A stretch of DNA of 64,000 nucleotides from Paraburkholderia sacchari (GTDB taxonomy: Bacteria; Pseudomonadota; Gammaproteobacteria; Burkholderiales; Burkholderiaceae): NCBI RefSeq assembly GCF_000785435.2, contig NZ_JTDB02000002.1, positions 1,158,284 through 1,222,283 of the forward strand, written 5' to 3'. The notes under the pieces were generated by a model. It worked only from the letters and a program-made list of their open reading frames with translations. It was not told the origin of the DNA and did not search any database. Shown one piece after another: positions 29,478-38,702 of this stretch. The stretch's first letter is position 1, and every line of letters begins with the position of its first letter. The position numbers were made by a program, and so were the translations under genes.

Positions 29478-30560
29478 ATGAAGGTTGGAATCTCCTGCAA
29501 CGCGCTCAAGCACAGCGGCGGCCTGGAACGCTATGCGATGGACCTTATCCGGGGCCTCGCCGCGCGCGGCGTGCGGCCCGTGTTCTTTGCGCGCAAGTTC
29601 GATCCGTCCGTGCCGGAATACGCGCTGGTGGAGCCGCACCGCATCAACGTCTCCTTGTTGCCGGGAAAGCTGCGCGACATGTGGTTCTCACGGCGGCTGG
29701 CCACCTTGCGCCGTCGCGCTGGCGTGGATGTGCTGATCGGCTGTAACCGGGTCGATGGCTCGGAGATCGCCATTTGCGGCGGTACGCACCGCGGCTTCCT
29801 GCGCGCAATGGGGCGCCCCATGCGCGGCTCCGACGCCCGGCAAATTGCGCTCGAAAGTCAGCAATATGCGCGATCTCGCGTGATCGTCGCGCATTCCGAG
29901 CTTATGCGGTCCGAACTTCGTGAGCTATATGGTGTGGACGACGCGAAGATCCGCGTGCTCTGTCCGCCCGTGGATGGCGAACGTTTCTCGCCCGTGGATG
30001 CCGATACGCGCGCCGCATTGCGCCGTCAATACGGCTTCGGCGATCACGAAACGGTCTTGCTGTTTGCGTCGAGCAGCCACGAGCGCAAAGGCCTGCCGCT
30101 CATCGAGCAGGCGGTCGCCGCGCTGGACCTGCCGGTCGTGGTGGCCGTGGCGGGGCGTCCGCCCGAGCGCGCGAGCGCGCGCGTGCGCTACCTCGGCTAT
30201 GTGAAAGACCTCGAAAACGCCTATCGTGCGGCCGATTACTCGATTCTCGCGTCGACCTACGAGCCGTTCGGGCTCGTCGGCATCGAATCGGTCATGTGCG
30301 GAACGCCGGTGATCTTTTCGTCGAATATCGGCTGCTGCGACGCCATCGGCGACGGCGCCAAATACCTGTTCCGACCCGGCAATGCCGCCGATCTGCGCCG
30401 TGCGATCGAAGCGGCCGTGGCGGCGCGCGGACGGCGCGTCGAACCTGCCGATCCGGGCGATCCATCGGGTCCGCCCCCGGCCGTCCTCTACGACGCTACC
30501 GTGCAGGCGCACGTGGATGCGCTGCTTCAACTCATGGCGGACATCTCACCAACCCGCTAG
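29478..30560 (+). CDS. glycosyltransferase family 4 (LPS core type)
   Basis: 360-residue GT-B glycosyltransferase. The N-terminal domain starts MKVGISCNALKHSGGLERY, with the glycine-rich acceptor loop. The C-terminal nucleotide-sugar domain has FASSSHERKGLPL and the E-X7-E motif in EPFGLVGIE. A probable core-oligosaccharide transferase, given the adjacent ligase and msbA. It is divergent from the ligase gene. The frame is open upstream to 29190, but MKVGIS is the natural start. Confidence 0.87.
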   Translation: MKVGISCNALKHSGGLERYAMDLIRGLAARGVRPVFFARKFDPSVPEYALVEPHRINVSLLPGKLRDMWFSRRLATLRRRAGVDVLIGCNRVDGSEIAICGGTHRGFLRAMGRPMRGSDARQIALESQQYARSRVIVAHSELMRSELRELYGVDDAKIRVLCPPVDGERFSPVDADTRAALRRQYGFGDHETVLLFASSSHERKGLPLIEQAVAALDLPVVVAVAGRPPERASARVRYLGYVKDLENAYRAADYSILASTYEPFGLVGIESVMCGTPVIFSSNIGCCDAIGDGAKYLFRPGNAADLRRAIEAAVAARGRRVEPADPGDPSGPPPAVLYDATVQAHVDALLQLMADISPTR

Positions 30561-30746
30561 TTCGGGCCTTGCCCCGCTCATGCATGACATGCGACACCTC
30601 CAGTGATTCTTCCGCGGTCTGGAAAGGTCCTCCATGGTTTTAGGTGTTAACCCTGGGGTTCGACAGGCATACGATGCGTACATCGGCCGCATGCACAGAC
30701 AAACAGTCGCACATGGGCCGCCCTGAACCCACTGGAGGTCGTAACC

Positions 30747-31058
30747 ATGAAGTCCCTGATTCAAGCCGTTGCTGTTGCCGCTGTCCTCGTTGCTCCCGTC
30801 GCTTCGTTCGCCCAGTCGCAATCGACCATCACCCGCGCCCAGGTGCGCGAAGAACTCGTGCAGTTGCAGAAGGTCGGTTACCACGTCGGCGATGGCGATC
30901 AGGTGCACTACCCCGAAGCGATTCAGGCCGCCCAGGCCAAGGTGGCCGCGATGAACGGCAATAGCGCGTACGGCGGTGTCGCGAACGCGACGGAATCGGG
31001 GGCGCGCGGCGCGAAGGTGTCGGTGGAGGACTGGAACGCGATGTACGCGCATCCCTGA
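30747..31058 (+). CDS. DUF4148 family periplasmic protein
   Basis: 103-residue exported protein: signal peptide MKSLIQAVAVAAVLVAPVAS ending FAQS, then the DUF4148 pattern ITRAQVREELVQLQKVGY and YPEAIQAAQAKV. The family is abundant in Burkholderia and relatives and often has many paralogues. Function unknown. GGAGG precedes the ATG. Confidence 0.85.
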   Translation: MKSLIQAVAVAAVLVAPVASFAQSQSTITRAQVREELVQLQKVGYHVGDGDQVHYPEAIQAAQAKVAAMNGNSAYGGVANATESGARGAKVSVEDWNAMYAHP

Positions 31059-31109
31059 GCCGCTAGCGCTGCTTTAGTCCGGACTTGAAGAGCGCCGCGC
31101 CGCCAGGGG

Positions 31110-31131
31110 CGCGCCGCCAGAAGGCGGCGCG
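31110..31131. terminator. hairpin between DUF4148 gene and mnmH
   Basis: 9-bp GC-only stem (31110-31118 with 31123-31131) with loop AGAA, between convergent genes. No T tract. Confidence 0.45.
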
Positions 31132-31187
31132 GCGCGTGAAGATTGCCCGCTGGCGGTTGTCCAGGCGGCAGTCAACCGTCGACCGGG

Positions 31188-32264
31188 CTATCGCCCCGAC
31201 GTCTCCCCGAGCAGATTTTCGGCGTGCAGTTGCGTGAGTAGCGCGCGCGCCTCTTCGATTGGCTCGCCCGTCATCGGATGGAATACGAAACGCGGCGACG
31301 CCGCCAGCGTCGGATAGTGCTTGCGTGTGCTGCGTGAGTATGCGGGATCGTAGTGCTCGGTCACGAGCGTCTCGGAGAGCGCCGCGTGGCGGCCTTCCTC
31401 CAGCAGACGGCACCACGACTCGATGCGCTCGCGCCCATGCAGCGGCGTGAGCTTCAGCAATTGCTCGCGGAAATAGGCCTGGTCACTGAGCAGGTGACCA
31501 TAATCTTCGAGCAATAGCGCGACGCGCTCCTCGATTGCGACCTCGACCACGACGCACATTGCCGAGTGGATGCCTTCCACCAGCGCGACAGGCAGCGTGA
31601 TCGCGCCAATGCGCCGGCTTTCCGCTTCCACGAACACCGGCAGCGCGGGGTCGAGCGCACGCAGCCGTTCCACCAGCGCCGTATCGAACGACTTTTGCGA
31701 GGGCTGCGCGCGCGTGGGCAGCGCGCCGAGCAGCGAGCCGCGATGCGCGGCAAGCGCTTCTAGATCGAGCGTTTGCGCGCCGGCTTGGCCGAGCGCCTGC
31801 AACAGGCGCGTCTTGCCGCTGCCGGTCGGCCCGGCCAGCACGACGTAGCGCAGGTGTCCGGGCAGCGCGCCGAGCGTCTCGACCACGGCGTTCCGGTAGG
31901 TCTTGTAGCCGCCTTCGAGCTGGCGCGCGCGCCAGCCGATCATGTTGAACATCGTCGTCATCGAGCCCGAGCGCTTGCCGCCGCGCCAGCAGTAGACAAG
32001 CGGGCGCCAGTTGCGCGGACGGTCGGCGAAAGTCGTGTCCAGATGCATGGCGATATTGCGCGCGGCGATAGCCGCGCCCACGCGCGTGGCGTCGAAAGGC
32101 GACTCCCTGTACAGCGTGCCGACGATCACGCGCTCCTCGTTGCTGAGCACAGGGGCGTTGATCGCGCCGGGCACGTGGTCCTCGGCGTATTCGAGCGGCG
32201 TTCTCACGTCGATGATCTCGTCGAACTCGCCGAGTTGGGAAAGGGTGGCGCGCTGGTGATTCAA
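31188..32264 (-). CDS. mnmH: tRNA 2-selenouridine synthase
   Basis: 358-residue SelU/MnmH. It geranylates and then selenates 2-thiouridine at the wobble position of some tRNAs, using selenophosphate. The N-terminal rhodanese domain has active Cys in YCWRGGKRSGS; the P-loop domain starts GPTGSGKTRLL near residue 145. Length is normal. No selD is in view. It lies 81 bp downstream of the HTH gene on the same strand. Confidence 0.95.
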   Translation of the reverse strand: MNHQRATLSQLGEFDEIIDVRTPLEYAEDHVPGAINAPVLSNEERVIVGTLYRESPFDATRVGAAIAARNIAMHLDTTFADRPRNWRPLVYCWRGGKRSGSMTTMFNMIGWRARQLEGGYKTYRNAVVETLGALPGHLRYVVLAGPTGSGKTRLLQALGQAGAQTLDLEALAAHRGSLLGALPTRAQPSQKSFDTALVERLRALDPALPVFVEAESRRIGAITLPVALVEGIHSAMCVVVEVAIEERVALLLEDYGHLLSDQAYFREQLLKLTPLHGRERIESWCRLLEEGRHAALSETLVTEHYDPAYSRSTRKHYPTLAASPRFVFHPMTGEPIEEARALLTQLHAENLLGETSGR

Positions 32265-32345
32265 CTGCGGTGCTCCGGTGGTGCGTACAACGGCTACGCG
32301 CGCGTTGGGCGCGATGCAGCGGTAGGCGTTAGAACGAATTCGCGA

Positions 32346-32654
32346 TCAGGCGGCGAGTTCGATGATGAGTTCGGGATGCTTGATGATCAGTCGCAATAGG
32401 CAAAGCACCGCTCCCGATGGCGCAAAGCGTCCTTGTTCCCAGTCGCGCAGCGTGGCAACGGGCGTTCCGATGCACTCGGCGAATACTGGCTGGGTCATGC
32501 CCGATGCTTCGCGTGCCTGACGCACGAGCATCTGCTCGGGAGTGGTCATACGACCACCGCGCTCCTTCGCTTCCTCGGGCGCCTTGGGCAGATCGGGCAG
32601 CGATGCGCTGGCGTCGGCTTCGATGGCCTTGGCAATTCTCTCGATATCCTTCAT
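32346..32654 (-). CDS. HTH antitoxin-like regulator (NadS/HigA type)
   Basis: 102-residue XRE-type DNA-binding protein starting MKDIERIAKAIEADA. The HTH covers GMTQPVFAECIGTPVATLRD, followed by WEQGRFAPSGAVLCLLRL, the usual C-terminus of NadS-like antitoxins that pair with RelE/ParE-type toxins. The frame continues in phase upstream to an ATG at 32759, where the residues look like the first 25 of a toxin. Translation may start at either ATG, giving a 102-residue antitoxin or a 137-residue fusion. It likely represses its own promoter through the palindrome at 32768-32786. Confidence 0.82.
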   Translation of the reverse strand: MKDIERIAKAIEADASASLPDLPKAPEEAKERGGRMTTPEQMLVRQAREASGMTQPVFAECIGTPVATLRDWEQGRFAPSGAVLCLLRLIIKHPELIIELAA

Positions 32655-32759
32655 CACGGTATCTTCGGATGTCCTTGGGGGCATGACCTCGAATTCGCCG
32701 TCGGACCAGACACGCTCCGCCTGGTTCTGGAACGTTGGCGTTTCGAATACAGTACGCAT
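32655..32759 (-). pseudogene. remnant of a RelE/HigB-type toxin, in frame with the antitoxin
   Basis: The codons from ATG 32759 encode MRTVFETPTFQNQAERVW, the typical N-terminus of RelE/ParE-like toxins of nadS-type modules. The match stops after about 25 residues and runs straight into the antitoxin frame without a stop. The toxin core and catalytic C-terminus (~80 residues) are missing, so I read it as a deletion remnant. It is otherwise possible that the fused protein is expressed. Confidence 0.6.
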
Positions 32760-32765
32760 GGTTGG

Positions 32766-32793
32766 ATTATGCGGGAATCCCGTATATTTTCAA
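32766..32793 (-). promoter_or_regulatory. sigma70 promoter with embedded operator for the antitoxin gene
   Basis: Leftward: -35 TTGAAA (32793-32788), 16-base spacer, -10 CATAAT (32771-32766). Between and overlapping them lies a 19-base palindrome, 32768-32786: half-sites tatgcggga and tcccgtata around one base, with one mismatch. This is the expected layout for antitoxin autorepression. The start point would fall close to the ATG at 32759. Confidence 0.7.
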
Positions 32794-33033
32794 GTCGAGG
32801 GCGGGCAGGCCGCAGAGTCGTGTTGCGACCGTCCGATCCGCTGATGCTTGGGACTTGCCCTGCAATTACCAGCAAAGGCACGAGCGACGCTGAACGACGT
32901 GCCCGCTGTCGGTGCCGGTTATCTTGAAATTGGCATTAGCACTACCTAAGATTTGCTCGTGATGTGCCGTTAAGTCAGACACAAAAGCGCGCCGCCGATG
33001 GGCGGCATTCGCAATCTCACAGACGGAGGCACG

Positions 33034-33519
33034 ATGAAATCGAAGCACGAACGAATCGCGAGGCAATGGATGCTCGGTGCTTCGATGTTGTTCACGGCTT
33101 GCGGCGTTGCACAGGCTGGAGCGGGGGGAAGCATTCGCTTCAGCGGTGCGATCGTCGAGCCGACGTTCCAGATAACCGCCACCCGAGGCCCTTCCGCCGG
33201 AGCTTCATCAAGCACGAAAGTTCCCACGTGGACAGTCGAGGCGGATGGCGCGGTGTCCATCGCGTATGTCGCTGCGCCGAATAGCCGGGTCTATGCCGAC
33301 GTATCGATCGTTGCACTCGAAGGCAATGCGGCCGGGTCGCATGCCACGCCGAATCCTGCGCCGGTGAGCGCTACGGACCGGATGGCTTATCGACGCGAGC
33401 CCGGAGGCAATGGACGATACGGTATGGGGAGCGCCGGCGGGGTGATCCGGCTGCGGGCCGGTGACTTGTCTCGCACAACAGGACTGACGTTGGTGTCGGT
33501 CGTGACTAGCTACCAGTGA
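33034..33519 (+). CDS. fimbrial-subunit-like exported protein, no cysteines
   Basis: 161-residue protein with signal peptide (MLGASMLFTACGVAQA, cleavage before GAG) and a mature N-terminus GSIRFSGAIVEPTFQI that resembles type 1 pilin strands. The rest is Ser/Thr/Ala-rich beta-type sequence ending LVSVVTSYQ. The mature part has no cysteine, whereas pilins usually carry one disulfide. No chaperone or usher gene is nearby. GGAGG lies 4 bases before ATG 33034. A role in adhesion is only suggested. Confidence 0.6.
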   Translation: MKSKHERIARQWMLGASMLFTACGVAQAGAGGSIRFSGAIVEPTFQITATRGPSAGASSSTKVPTWTVEADGAVSIAYVAAPNSRVYADVSIVALEGNAAGSHATPNPAPVSATDRMAYRREPGGNGRYGMGSAGGVIRLRAGDLSRTTGLTLVSVVTSYQ

Positions 33520-33574
33520 AACGGTGGTGGCGCGCCGCGTGACTCATTCGAAGCGCGCCTTCCTGATCTGCCGC

Positions 33575-35044
33575 TCACATCAGCACAATATCGTACTGCT
33601 CCTGACTCAGATTCGACTCCACCTGCAGCGACACCGGCTTGCCGATAAAGTCGATCAGCATCGCAAGGTGCTGCGACTCTTCCTCGAGAAACAGATCGAT
33701 TACCTGCTGCGAAGCCACCACGCGAAACTCGCGCGGATTGAACTGGCGCGACTCGCGCAGAATCTCGCGCAGCACGTCGTAGCACACGGTACGCGCGGTC
33801 TTCACCTGCCCCTTGCCGAGACACGTGGGGCAGGGCTCGCACAGCACATGCGCGAGCGATTCGCGCGTGCGCTTTCTCGTCATCTCCACGAGGCCGAGTT
33901 GCGAGAAACCGTTCACGGTCACGCGCGTGCGGTCGCGCGAGAGCGCCTTCTTCAGTTCGCCTAGCACCTGGTCGCGGTGCTCGACGTTCTCCATGTCGAT
34001 GAAGTCGATGATGATCACGCCGCCCAGATTGCGCAGCCGCAACTGGCGCGCGATGGTGTGCGCCGCTTCGAGATTGGTCTTGAAGATCGTGTCGTCGAAG
34101 TTGCGCGCGCCCACGTAGCCGCCCGTGTTCACGTCGATGGTCGTCATTGCCTCTGTCTGGTCGATCACTAGGTAGCCGCCCGACTTGAGGTCGACGCGGC
34201 GCGAGAGCGCGCGCTGGATCTCGGCCTCGATGTTGTAGAGGTCGAATAGCGGCCGCTCGCCGGTGTAGTGATGCAGCTTCGCCAGCACGGCGGGCGTGAA
34301 CTCGGTGGCGAACTCGGTGAGCTTCTGGAACGTTTCGCGTGAATCGACCTGAATGCGCGAGGTATCGTCGTTCACGAAGTCGCGCAGCACGCGCTGCGCG
34401 AGATTGAGGTCTTGATAGAGCAGGCTCGTGGCAGGCATGCGCTGCGACTGCGCGAGGATCGTCGTCCACGTCTTGCGCAGGTAGGCGACATCGGCGGCGA
34501 GCTCTTCGCTCGTGGCGTCCTCGGCGATGGTGCGCACGATATAGCCGCCTTTCTCGTCGGCGGGCAGCACGGCGGTCAGCCGCGCGCGCACGGCTTCGCG
34601 TTCCGCTTCGCTTTCGATCTTCTGCGAGATGCCGATATGCGGCTCCTGCGGCAGATAGACGAGCGTGCGGCCCGCGATGCTCACCTGCGTCGAAAGACGC
34701 GCGCCTTTGGTGCCGATCGGATCCTTCACGACCTGGACCATCAGCGTTTGCCCTTCGAACACGGTCTTTTCGATGGGCTGATGATGCACGGGCGCATGCG
34801 CCTCGCCCGCGATGCGCGGATGCCAGATATCGGCCACGTGGAGGAACGCGGCGCGCTCGAGGCCGATGTCGATGAACGCCGACTGCATGCCCGGTAGCAC
34901 GCGCACGACCTTGCCGAGATAGACGTTGCCGACGCGTCCGCGCGACAGCGTGCGTTCGACGTGAAGCTCCTGGACTGCACCTTGCTGGACCAGCGCAACA
35001 CGCGTCTCCTGAGGCGTGACGTTGATCAGGATTTCTTCGTTCAT
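33575..35044 (-). CDS. rng: ribonuclease G
   Basis: 489-residue endoribonuclease that matures the 16S rRNA 5' end and starts decay of some mRNAs. The S1-like RNA-binding domain spans ~40-130 (GNVYLGKVVRVLPGMQSAF). Catalytic metal aspartates are in TTIDVNTGG and VIIIDFIDM. The zinc-link CPTC (with CEPCPTC) and a small C-terminal domain follow. It lacks the long RNase E scaffold. It starts 8 bp after maf, the same order as in many Burkholderiales. Confidence 0.96.
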   Translation of the reverse strand: MNEEILINVTPQETRVALVQQGAVQELHVERTLSRGRVGNVYLGKVVRVLPGMQSAFIDIGLERAAFLHVADIWHPRIAGEAHAPVHHQPIEKTVFEGQTLMVQVVKDPIGTKGARLSTQVSIAGRTLVYLPQEPHIGISQKIESEAEREAVRARLTAVLPADEKGGYIVRTIAEDATSEELAADVAYLRKTWTTILAQSQRMPATSLLYQDLNLAQRVLRDFVNDDTSRIQVDSRETFQKLTEFATEFTPAVLAKLHHYTGERPLFDLYNIEAEIQRALSRRVDLKSGGYLVIDQTEAMTTIDVNTGGYVGARNFDDTIFKTNLEAAHTIARQLRLRNLGGVIIIDFIDMENVEHRDQVLGELKKALSRDRTRVTVNGFSQLGLVEMTRKRTRESLAHVLCEPCPTCLGKGQVKTARTVCYDVLREILRESRQFNPREFRVVASQQVIDLFLEEESQHLAMLIDFIGKPVSLQVESNLSQEQYDIVLM

Positions 35045-35052
35045 GATTGCTT

Positions 35053-35676
35053 TTAGAAGTCGATGCCGGCGGCGCGCAGGAGGGCGGCCGTTTCGAAAAG
35101 CGGCAAACCCATGATACCCGAATAGGACCCGTCGATTCGCTCGATGAACTCGGCGGCGCGCCCCTGGACACCGTATGCCCCGGCTTTGCCGAAGGGCTCG
35201 CCGCTCGCCACGTAGCGTGCGAGCGCCGCGGGCAGCGCCGGGGCGAAGCGCACGCGCGAGCGCGAAAGCGCGAGCGGCAGGCACACGCCTTCCGCGTTGA
35301 CCACGGCCACGGCAGTGAACACTTCATGTTCGCGGCCGGCGAGCCGTTCGAGCATCGCGTAGGCATCGGCCGCGTCGTGCGGCTTGCCGAGGATATGGCC
35401 GTCGATGCTCACGGTGGTGTCGGCAGTGAGGATCGGCGCATGGTCGTGCGCGCCCGCCACGAGCCGGGCGCGCGCGGCATCGGCTTTGGCGGCGCACACG
35501 CGCTCGACATAGACGTCGGCGGACTCGCCGGGCAGCACGGCTTCGAGCGATTCGGCGTCTTCGTCGGGGTGCGGCAGCAGCAGCTCGAAGCGCACGCCGA
35601 GCTGTTGCAGCAGTTCCTGGCGGCGCGGGCTCTGCGAGGCGAGATAGACGAACGGATAGGGCGCGGTAGTGGTCAT
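35053..35676 (-). CDS. maf: Maf-like nucleoside triphosphate pyrophosphatase
   Basis: 207-residue house-cleaning NTP pyrophosphatase that destroys dTTP/UTP-type non-canonical nucleotides. Seen: [16 protein letters not shown], the Maf signature; [12 protein letters not shown] with the catalytic Asp; GKPHDAADA; and [20 protein letters not shown] 35676 is preferred to an in-frame start 14 codons upstream. Sits between rlmH and rng. Confidence 0.95.
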   Translation of the reverse strand: MTTTAPYPFVYLASQSPRRQELLQQLGVRFELLLPHPDEDAESLEAVLPGESADVYVERVCAAKADAARARLVAGAHDHAPILTADTTVSIDGHILGKPHDAADAYAMLERLAGREHEVFTAVAVVNAEGVCLPLALSRSRVRFAPALPAALARYVASGEPFGKAGAYGVQGRAAEFIERIDGSYSGIMGLPLFETAALLRAAGIDF

Positions 35677-35828
35677 CGGGGCGTGGTTACGTCTTGATGA
35701 GGCGGGGATCGGACTCAAGCGTGCTCAAGCGGGCTCACGCGGAACTCACACGGGTTCGCATCTGCGAGGGCTGCTGTGGCGTGTGGGTCTCGCGGCGCAC
35801 ACGCCGGCGGGCGTCATGCGCGAGCGTT

Positions 35829-36299
35829 TCAAACGCGATGATAGGGGTGATTCTGCGTGATGGTCCACGCGCGGTAAAGTTGCTCGGCAAGCAGCACGCG
35901 CACCATCGCATGGGGCAGCGTGAGCGAGGACAGGCGCAGCAGCGTGTCGGCGCGCGCCTTGATCTGCGGATCGAGCCCGTCCGCGCCGCCGATCAGGAAC
36001 GCCACGTCGCGCCCGTCCTGCTGCCATCCGGGCAGCGCCTGGGCGAGCTGCATCGTGGTCCAGTCCTTGCCGCGCTCGTCTAGCGCGACGATGCGCGCGT
36101 TCTTCGGCAACGCGGCTTCGATGCGGGTGCGCTCGGCGGCCATCACGCTTTCGGCGGAACGCCCCGACGAGCGCTGCTCGGGCTTCACCTCGCGCAACTC
36201 GATGCGCAACTCGGGCGGCATGCGCTTCGTGTATTCCTCGAAGCCAACGGCCACCCAGTCCGGCATCTTGTGCCCAACGGCGACGATATGCAATTTCAT
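35829..36299 (-). CDS. rlmH: 23S rRNA (pseudouridine1915-N3)-methyltransferase
   Basis: 156-residue SPOUT methyltransferase acting on helix 69 of assembled 70S ribosomes. The knot motifs [29 protein letters not shown] and the C-terminal NHPYHR are present. Length matches E. coli (155). ATG 36299 begins the conserved [11 protein letters not shown]. It follows rsfS by 111 bp, with a small hairpin (arms 36353-36359 and 36374-36380) in between. Confidence 0.97.
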   Translation of the reverse strand: MKLHIVAVGHKMPDWVAVGFEEYTKRMPPELRIELREVKPEQRSSGRSAESVMAAERTRIEAALPKNARIVALDERGKDWTTMQLAQALPGWQQDGRDVAFLIGGADGLDPQIKARADTLLRLSSLTLPHAMVRVLLAEQLYRAWTITQNHPYHRV

Positions 36300-36410
36300 G
36301 GTGCTAAACGAATCCGTGTGGCACATGTGACGCGCTTGGGAGATCGCTGCGTGCTCAACGTGCTCATCGACGTGTTGAGCGCGCGCGTTCCCTTCGCGTG
36401 GATGGCGGAT

Positions 36411-36878
36411 TTACTTCGCGCTGCGACGCGATGCGGCCTTGCGCGCGGGCTTCTTCACGGCGGCCAGGTCGACTTCTTCGTCGTCTTCGTCGTCGATCGG
36501 CTCGCTCGGGCGCGCGCCCGTGAATCCCGTGTTGGCCGCGAGCTTCACGCGCACCGGCTTGTCGCCCCAGATTTCTTCGAGGTTGTAGTACTGGCGCAGC
36601 GCGGGCTGCAGGATGTGGACGACCGCGTCGCCGCAATCCACCAGCACCCATTCGCCGATGTCCTCGCCTTCGGTGCTGACGATGTCGCCGCCGGCTTCCT
36701 TGACCTTCTCGCGCACGCTGTTGGCGAGCGCCTTGGTCTGGCGGTTCGAGGTGCCGCTCGCGACGATCACGCGATCGAACAGCTCGGTCAGATGGCTGGT
36801 GTTGAAGACACGAATGTCCTGTGCCTTGACGTCTTCCAGACCGTCGACGATGGCGCGTTGAAGTTTGCGGATGTCCAT
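36411..36878 (-). CDS. rsfS: ribosome silencing factor
   Basis: 155-residue RsfS (DUF143). It binds uL14 and blocks subunit joining during starvation. Core: MDIRKLQRAIVDGLEDVKAQ, IVASGTSNRQTKALA and WVLVDCGDAVVHI. The C-terminal ~35 residues are an acidic then basic tail (DDEDDEEVD, then KKPARKAASRRSAK), longer than the minimal family. It starts 2 bp after the nadD stop. Confidence 0.95.
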   Translation of the reverse strand: MDIRKLQRAIVDGLEDVKAQDIRVFNTSHLTELFDRVIVASGTSNRQTKALANSVREKVKEAGGDIVSTEGEDIGEWVLVDCGDAVVHILQPALRQYYNLEEIWGDKPVRVKLAANTGFTGARPSEPIDDEDDEEVDLAAVKKPARKAASRRSAK

Positions 36879-36880
36879 AT

Positions 36881-37711
36881 TTACCCGTGTTGCCTGTACA
36901 AATGATGTTGAAGGATATAGTCCCACACTGCCGTGGGGACCTTGTCCGCGGCGCTGCCGCCGCGTGGTTCAGTCGTTGCGGGCGCGGCTGTGTGCGCCGT
37001 TGTGTGCCCCGTTTTGTGCCCGGTCGCGGGCGCCTTGGCCTGTGCCGCCTGCGTTGTTTGCGCCGCCACCCGCGCGCCCAGTTCGCGCCGGATTTCAGTA
37101 GCCGAAATATCGAGCGCGAGCGTTGCGTCGATCAGCAGATGCCCGCAGCGCGTGGCCGCGAGCGTGGCGGCGCTGGCGCGCCGCGCGGCCACTTCCGCCG
37201 TCACGGCGTCCGGCAGCGCCGTGAAGTCGAAGCCGGGCCGGCTCGCCACGCCCAGATGCGCGAGCGCGAACAGCTCGCGCCATGCGTGCCAGGAATCGAG
37301 GTGCACCAGCTGATCGGCGCCCATCAGCAGCGTGAGCGCAGCCTGCGCGTTGCTTTCGCTGCGTGCGCGCCAGCGGCGCAGCGTCTCTACCGTATAGGTG
37401 GGGCCGTCGTGCTCGATCTCGTCGGTGTCTACGCTCACCGTTACGCCCGGCAGCACGAGCGAGGCCGCTGCCGCGCGCGTCATCGCGAGGCGATGTTCTG
37501 CGGCGCTCACTTCGGGTTTCTGCCAGGGCTGGCCGGCGGGCAGCAGGATCAGCTCGGTCAAGCCGAGCACGCGCGCGAAATGGCGCGCGAGCGCGAGATG
37601 GCCCTCGTGAATCGGATCGAAGGTGCCGCCGAGCACACCCACACGGCGCGCGAGCGCGTGAGAGGGCGCGCCGGCTGGCGCACTCGCGGAGGCGGTCGGG
37701 GCTTGCGTCAC
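36881..37711 (-). CDS. nadD: nicotinate-nucleotide adenylyltransferase
   Basis: NAD synthesis: nicotinate mononucleotide + ATP to deamido-NAD. From GTG 37711 it has 276 residues, longer than the usual ~215. It has the nucleotidyltransferase motif [16 protein letters not shown] near residue 24 and [10 protein letters not shown] near 202. Two additions explain the length: an Ala/Pro-rich N-terminus of ~20 residues, and a Thr/Ala/His-rich insert at about 214-256 between [10 protein letters not shown] and the closing [11 protein letters not shown] lies 4 bases after the hemF stop. Confidence 0.93.
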   Translation of the reverse strand: MTQAPTASASAPAGAPSHALARRVGVLGGTFDPIHEGHLALARHFARVLGLTELILLPAGQPWQKPEVSAAEHRLAMTRAAAASLVLPGVTVSVDTDEIEHDGPTYTVETLRRWRARSESNAQAALTLLMGADQLVHLDSWHAWRELFALAHLGVASRPGFDFTALPDAVTAEVAARRASAATLAATRCGHLLIDATLALDISATEIRRELGARVAAQTTQAAQAKAPATGHKTGHTTAHTAAPATTEPRGGSAADKVPTAVWDYILQHHLYRQHG

Positions 37712-37715
37712 GGTG

Positions 37716-38702
37716 TCAGATCCAGTCGCGCACCGGCAGGAAGTCGGTGTACAGGCGCGCTTCCGGCGTGCCCGGTTGCGGCTGCCAGTCGTAGCGCCAG
37801 TTCGCGGAGGGCGGCATCGACATGAGGATCGACTCGCTGCGCCCGCCGCTTTGCAGGCCGAAGTGCGTGCCGCGGTCCCAGACCAGATTGAACTCGACGT
37901 AGCGGCCGCGCCGGTACGCCTGGAATTCGCGTTCGGCTTCGCCATAAGGCGTGGCGCGGCGCTTTTCGATGATCGGCAAATACGCTTTCAGGAAGCCGTC
38001 GCCCACGCTGCGCAGCATCGCGAACGCCTGGTCGAAGCCGCCTTCGGCGTAGTCGTCGAAGAAGATGCCGCCCACGCCGCGCGCCTCGTTGCGGTGCTTG
38101 AGGAAGAAATATTCGTCGCACCAGCGCTTGAAGCGCGGGTAGAGATCCGCGCCGTAGGGCGCGAGCGCGTCGCGGCAGACGCGGTGGAAATGCTGCGCGT
38201 CTTCCTCGAAGCCGTAATAGGGCGTGAGGTCCATGCCGCCGCCGAACCAGAACACCGGCGCTTCGCCCGCTTTCGTGGCGAGCAACATGCGCACGTTCAT
38301 GTGCACGGTCGGGCAGTACGGATTGCGCGGATGCAGCACGAGCGAGACGCCCATCGCCTCGAAGCCGCGCCCGTTGAGTTCGGGGCGCGCGGCCGTGGCC
38401 GAGGGCGGCAAGGCGTCGCCCGCGACGTCGGAAAAGCCGATGCCGCCGCGCTCGAAGAACTGGCCGCCTTCGAGAATGCGCGTGCAGCCGCCCCCGCGCA
38501 GTTTCTCGCCGGGTTCGCGCTGCCATGTGTCGGTGGCGAAGGGCGTGCCGTCGAAGGCGCCGAGCGTGTCGGCGATCCGCGTCTGCAGGCCCGAGAGCCA
38601 GGCGCGCACGGCGGCGCTGTCGTGGGTTGCGCCAGCGGTTGCGCCTGCGGGCGTCACGGGGGTAGAGCCGGGGGTAGAGCCGTTTTGAGTCGGTTCGGTC
38701 AT
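37716..38702 (-). CDS. hemF: oxygen-dependent coproporphyrinogen III oxidase
   Basis: Haem synthesis enzyme, 328 residues. Conserved runs: [34 protein letters not shown] and [16 protein letters not shown]. The N-terminus carries a Thr/Pro/Gly-rich extension, including a doubled 12-bp unit at 38657-38680 (STPGSTP). ATG 38702 precedes this extension. It leads directly into nadD. Confidence 0.96.
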   Translation of the reverse strand: MTEPTQNGSTPGSTPVTPAGATAGATHDSAAVRAWLSGLQTRIADTLGAFDGTPFATDTWQREPGEKLRGGGCTRILEGGQFFERGGIGFSDVAGDALPPSATAARPELNGRGFEAMGVSLVLHPRNPYCPTVHMNVRMLLATKAGEAPVFWFGGGMDLTPYYGFEEDAQHFHRVCRDALAPYGADLYPRFKRWCDEYFFLKHRNEARGVGGIFFDDYAEGGFDQAFAMLRSVGDGFLKAYLPIIEKRRATPYGEAEREFQAYRRGRYVEFNLVWDRGTHFGLQSGGRSESILMSMPPSANWRYDWQPQPGTPEARLYTDFLPVRDWI

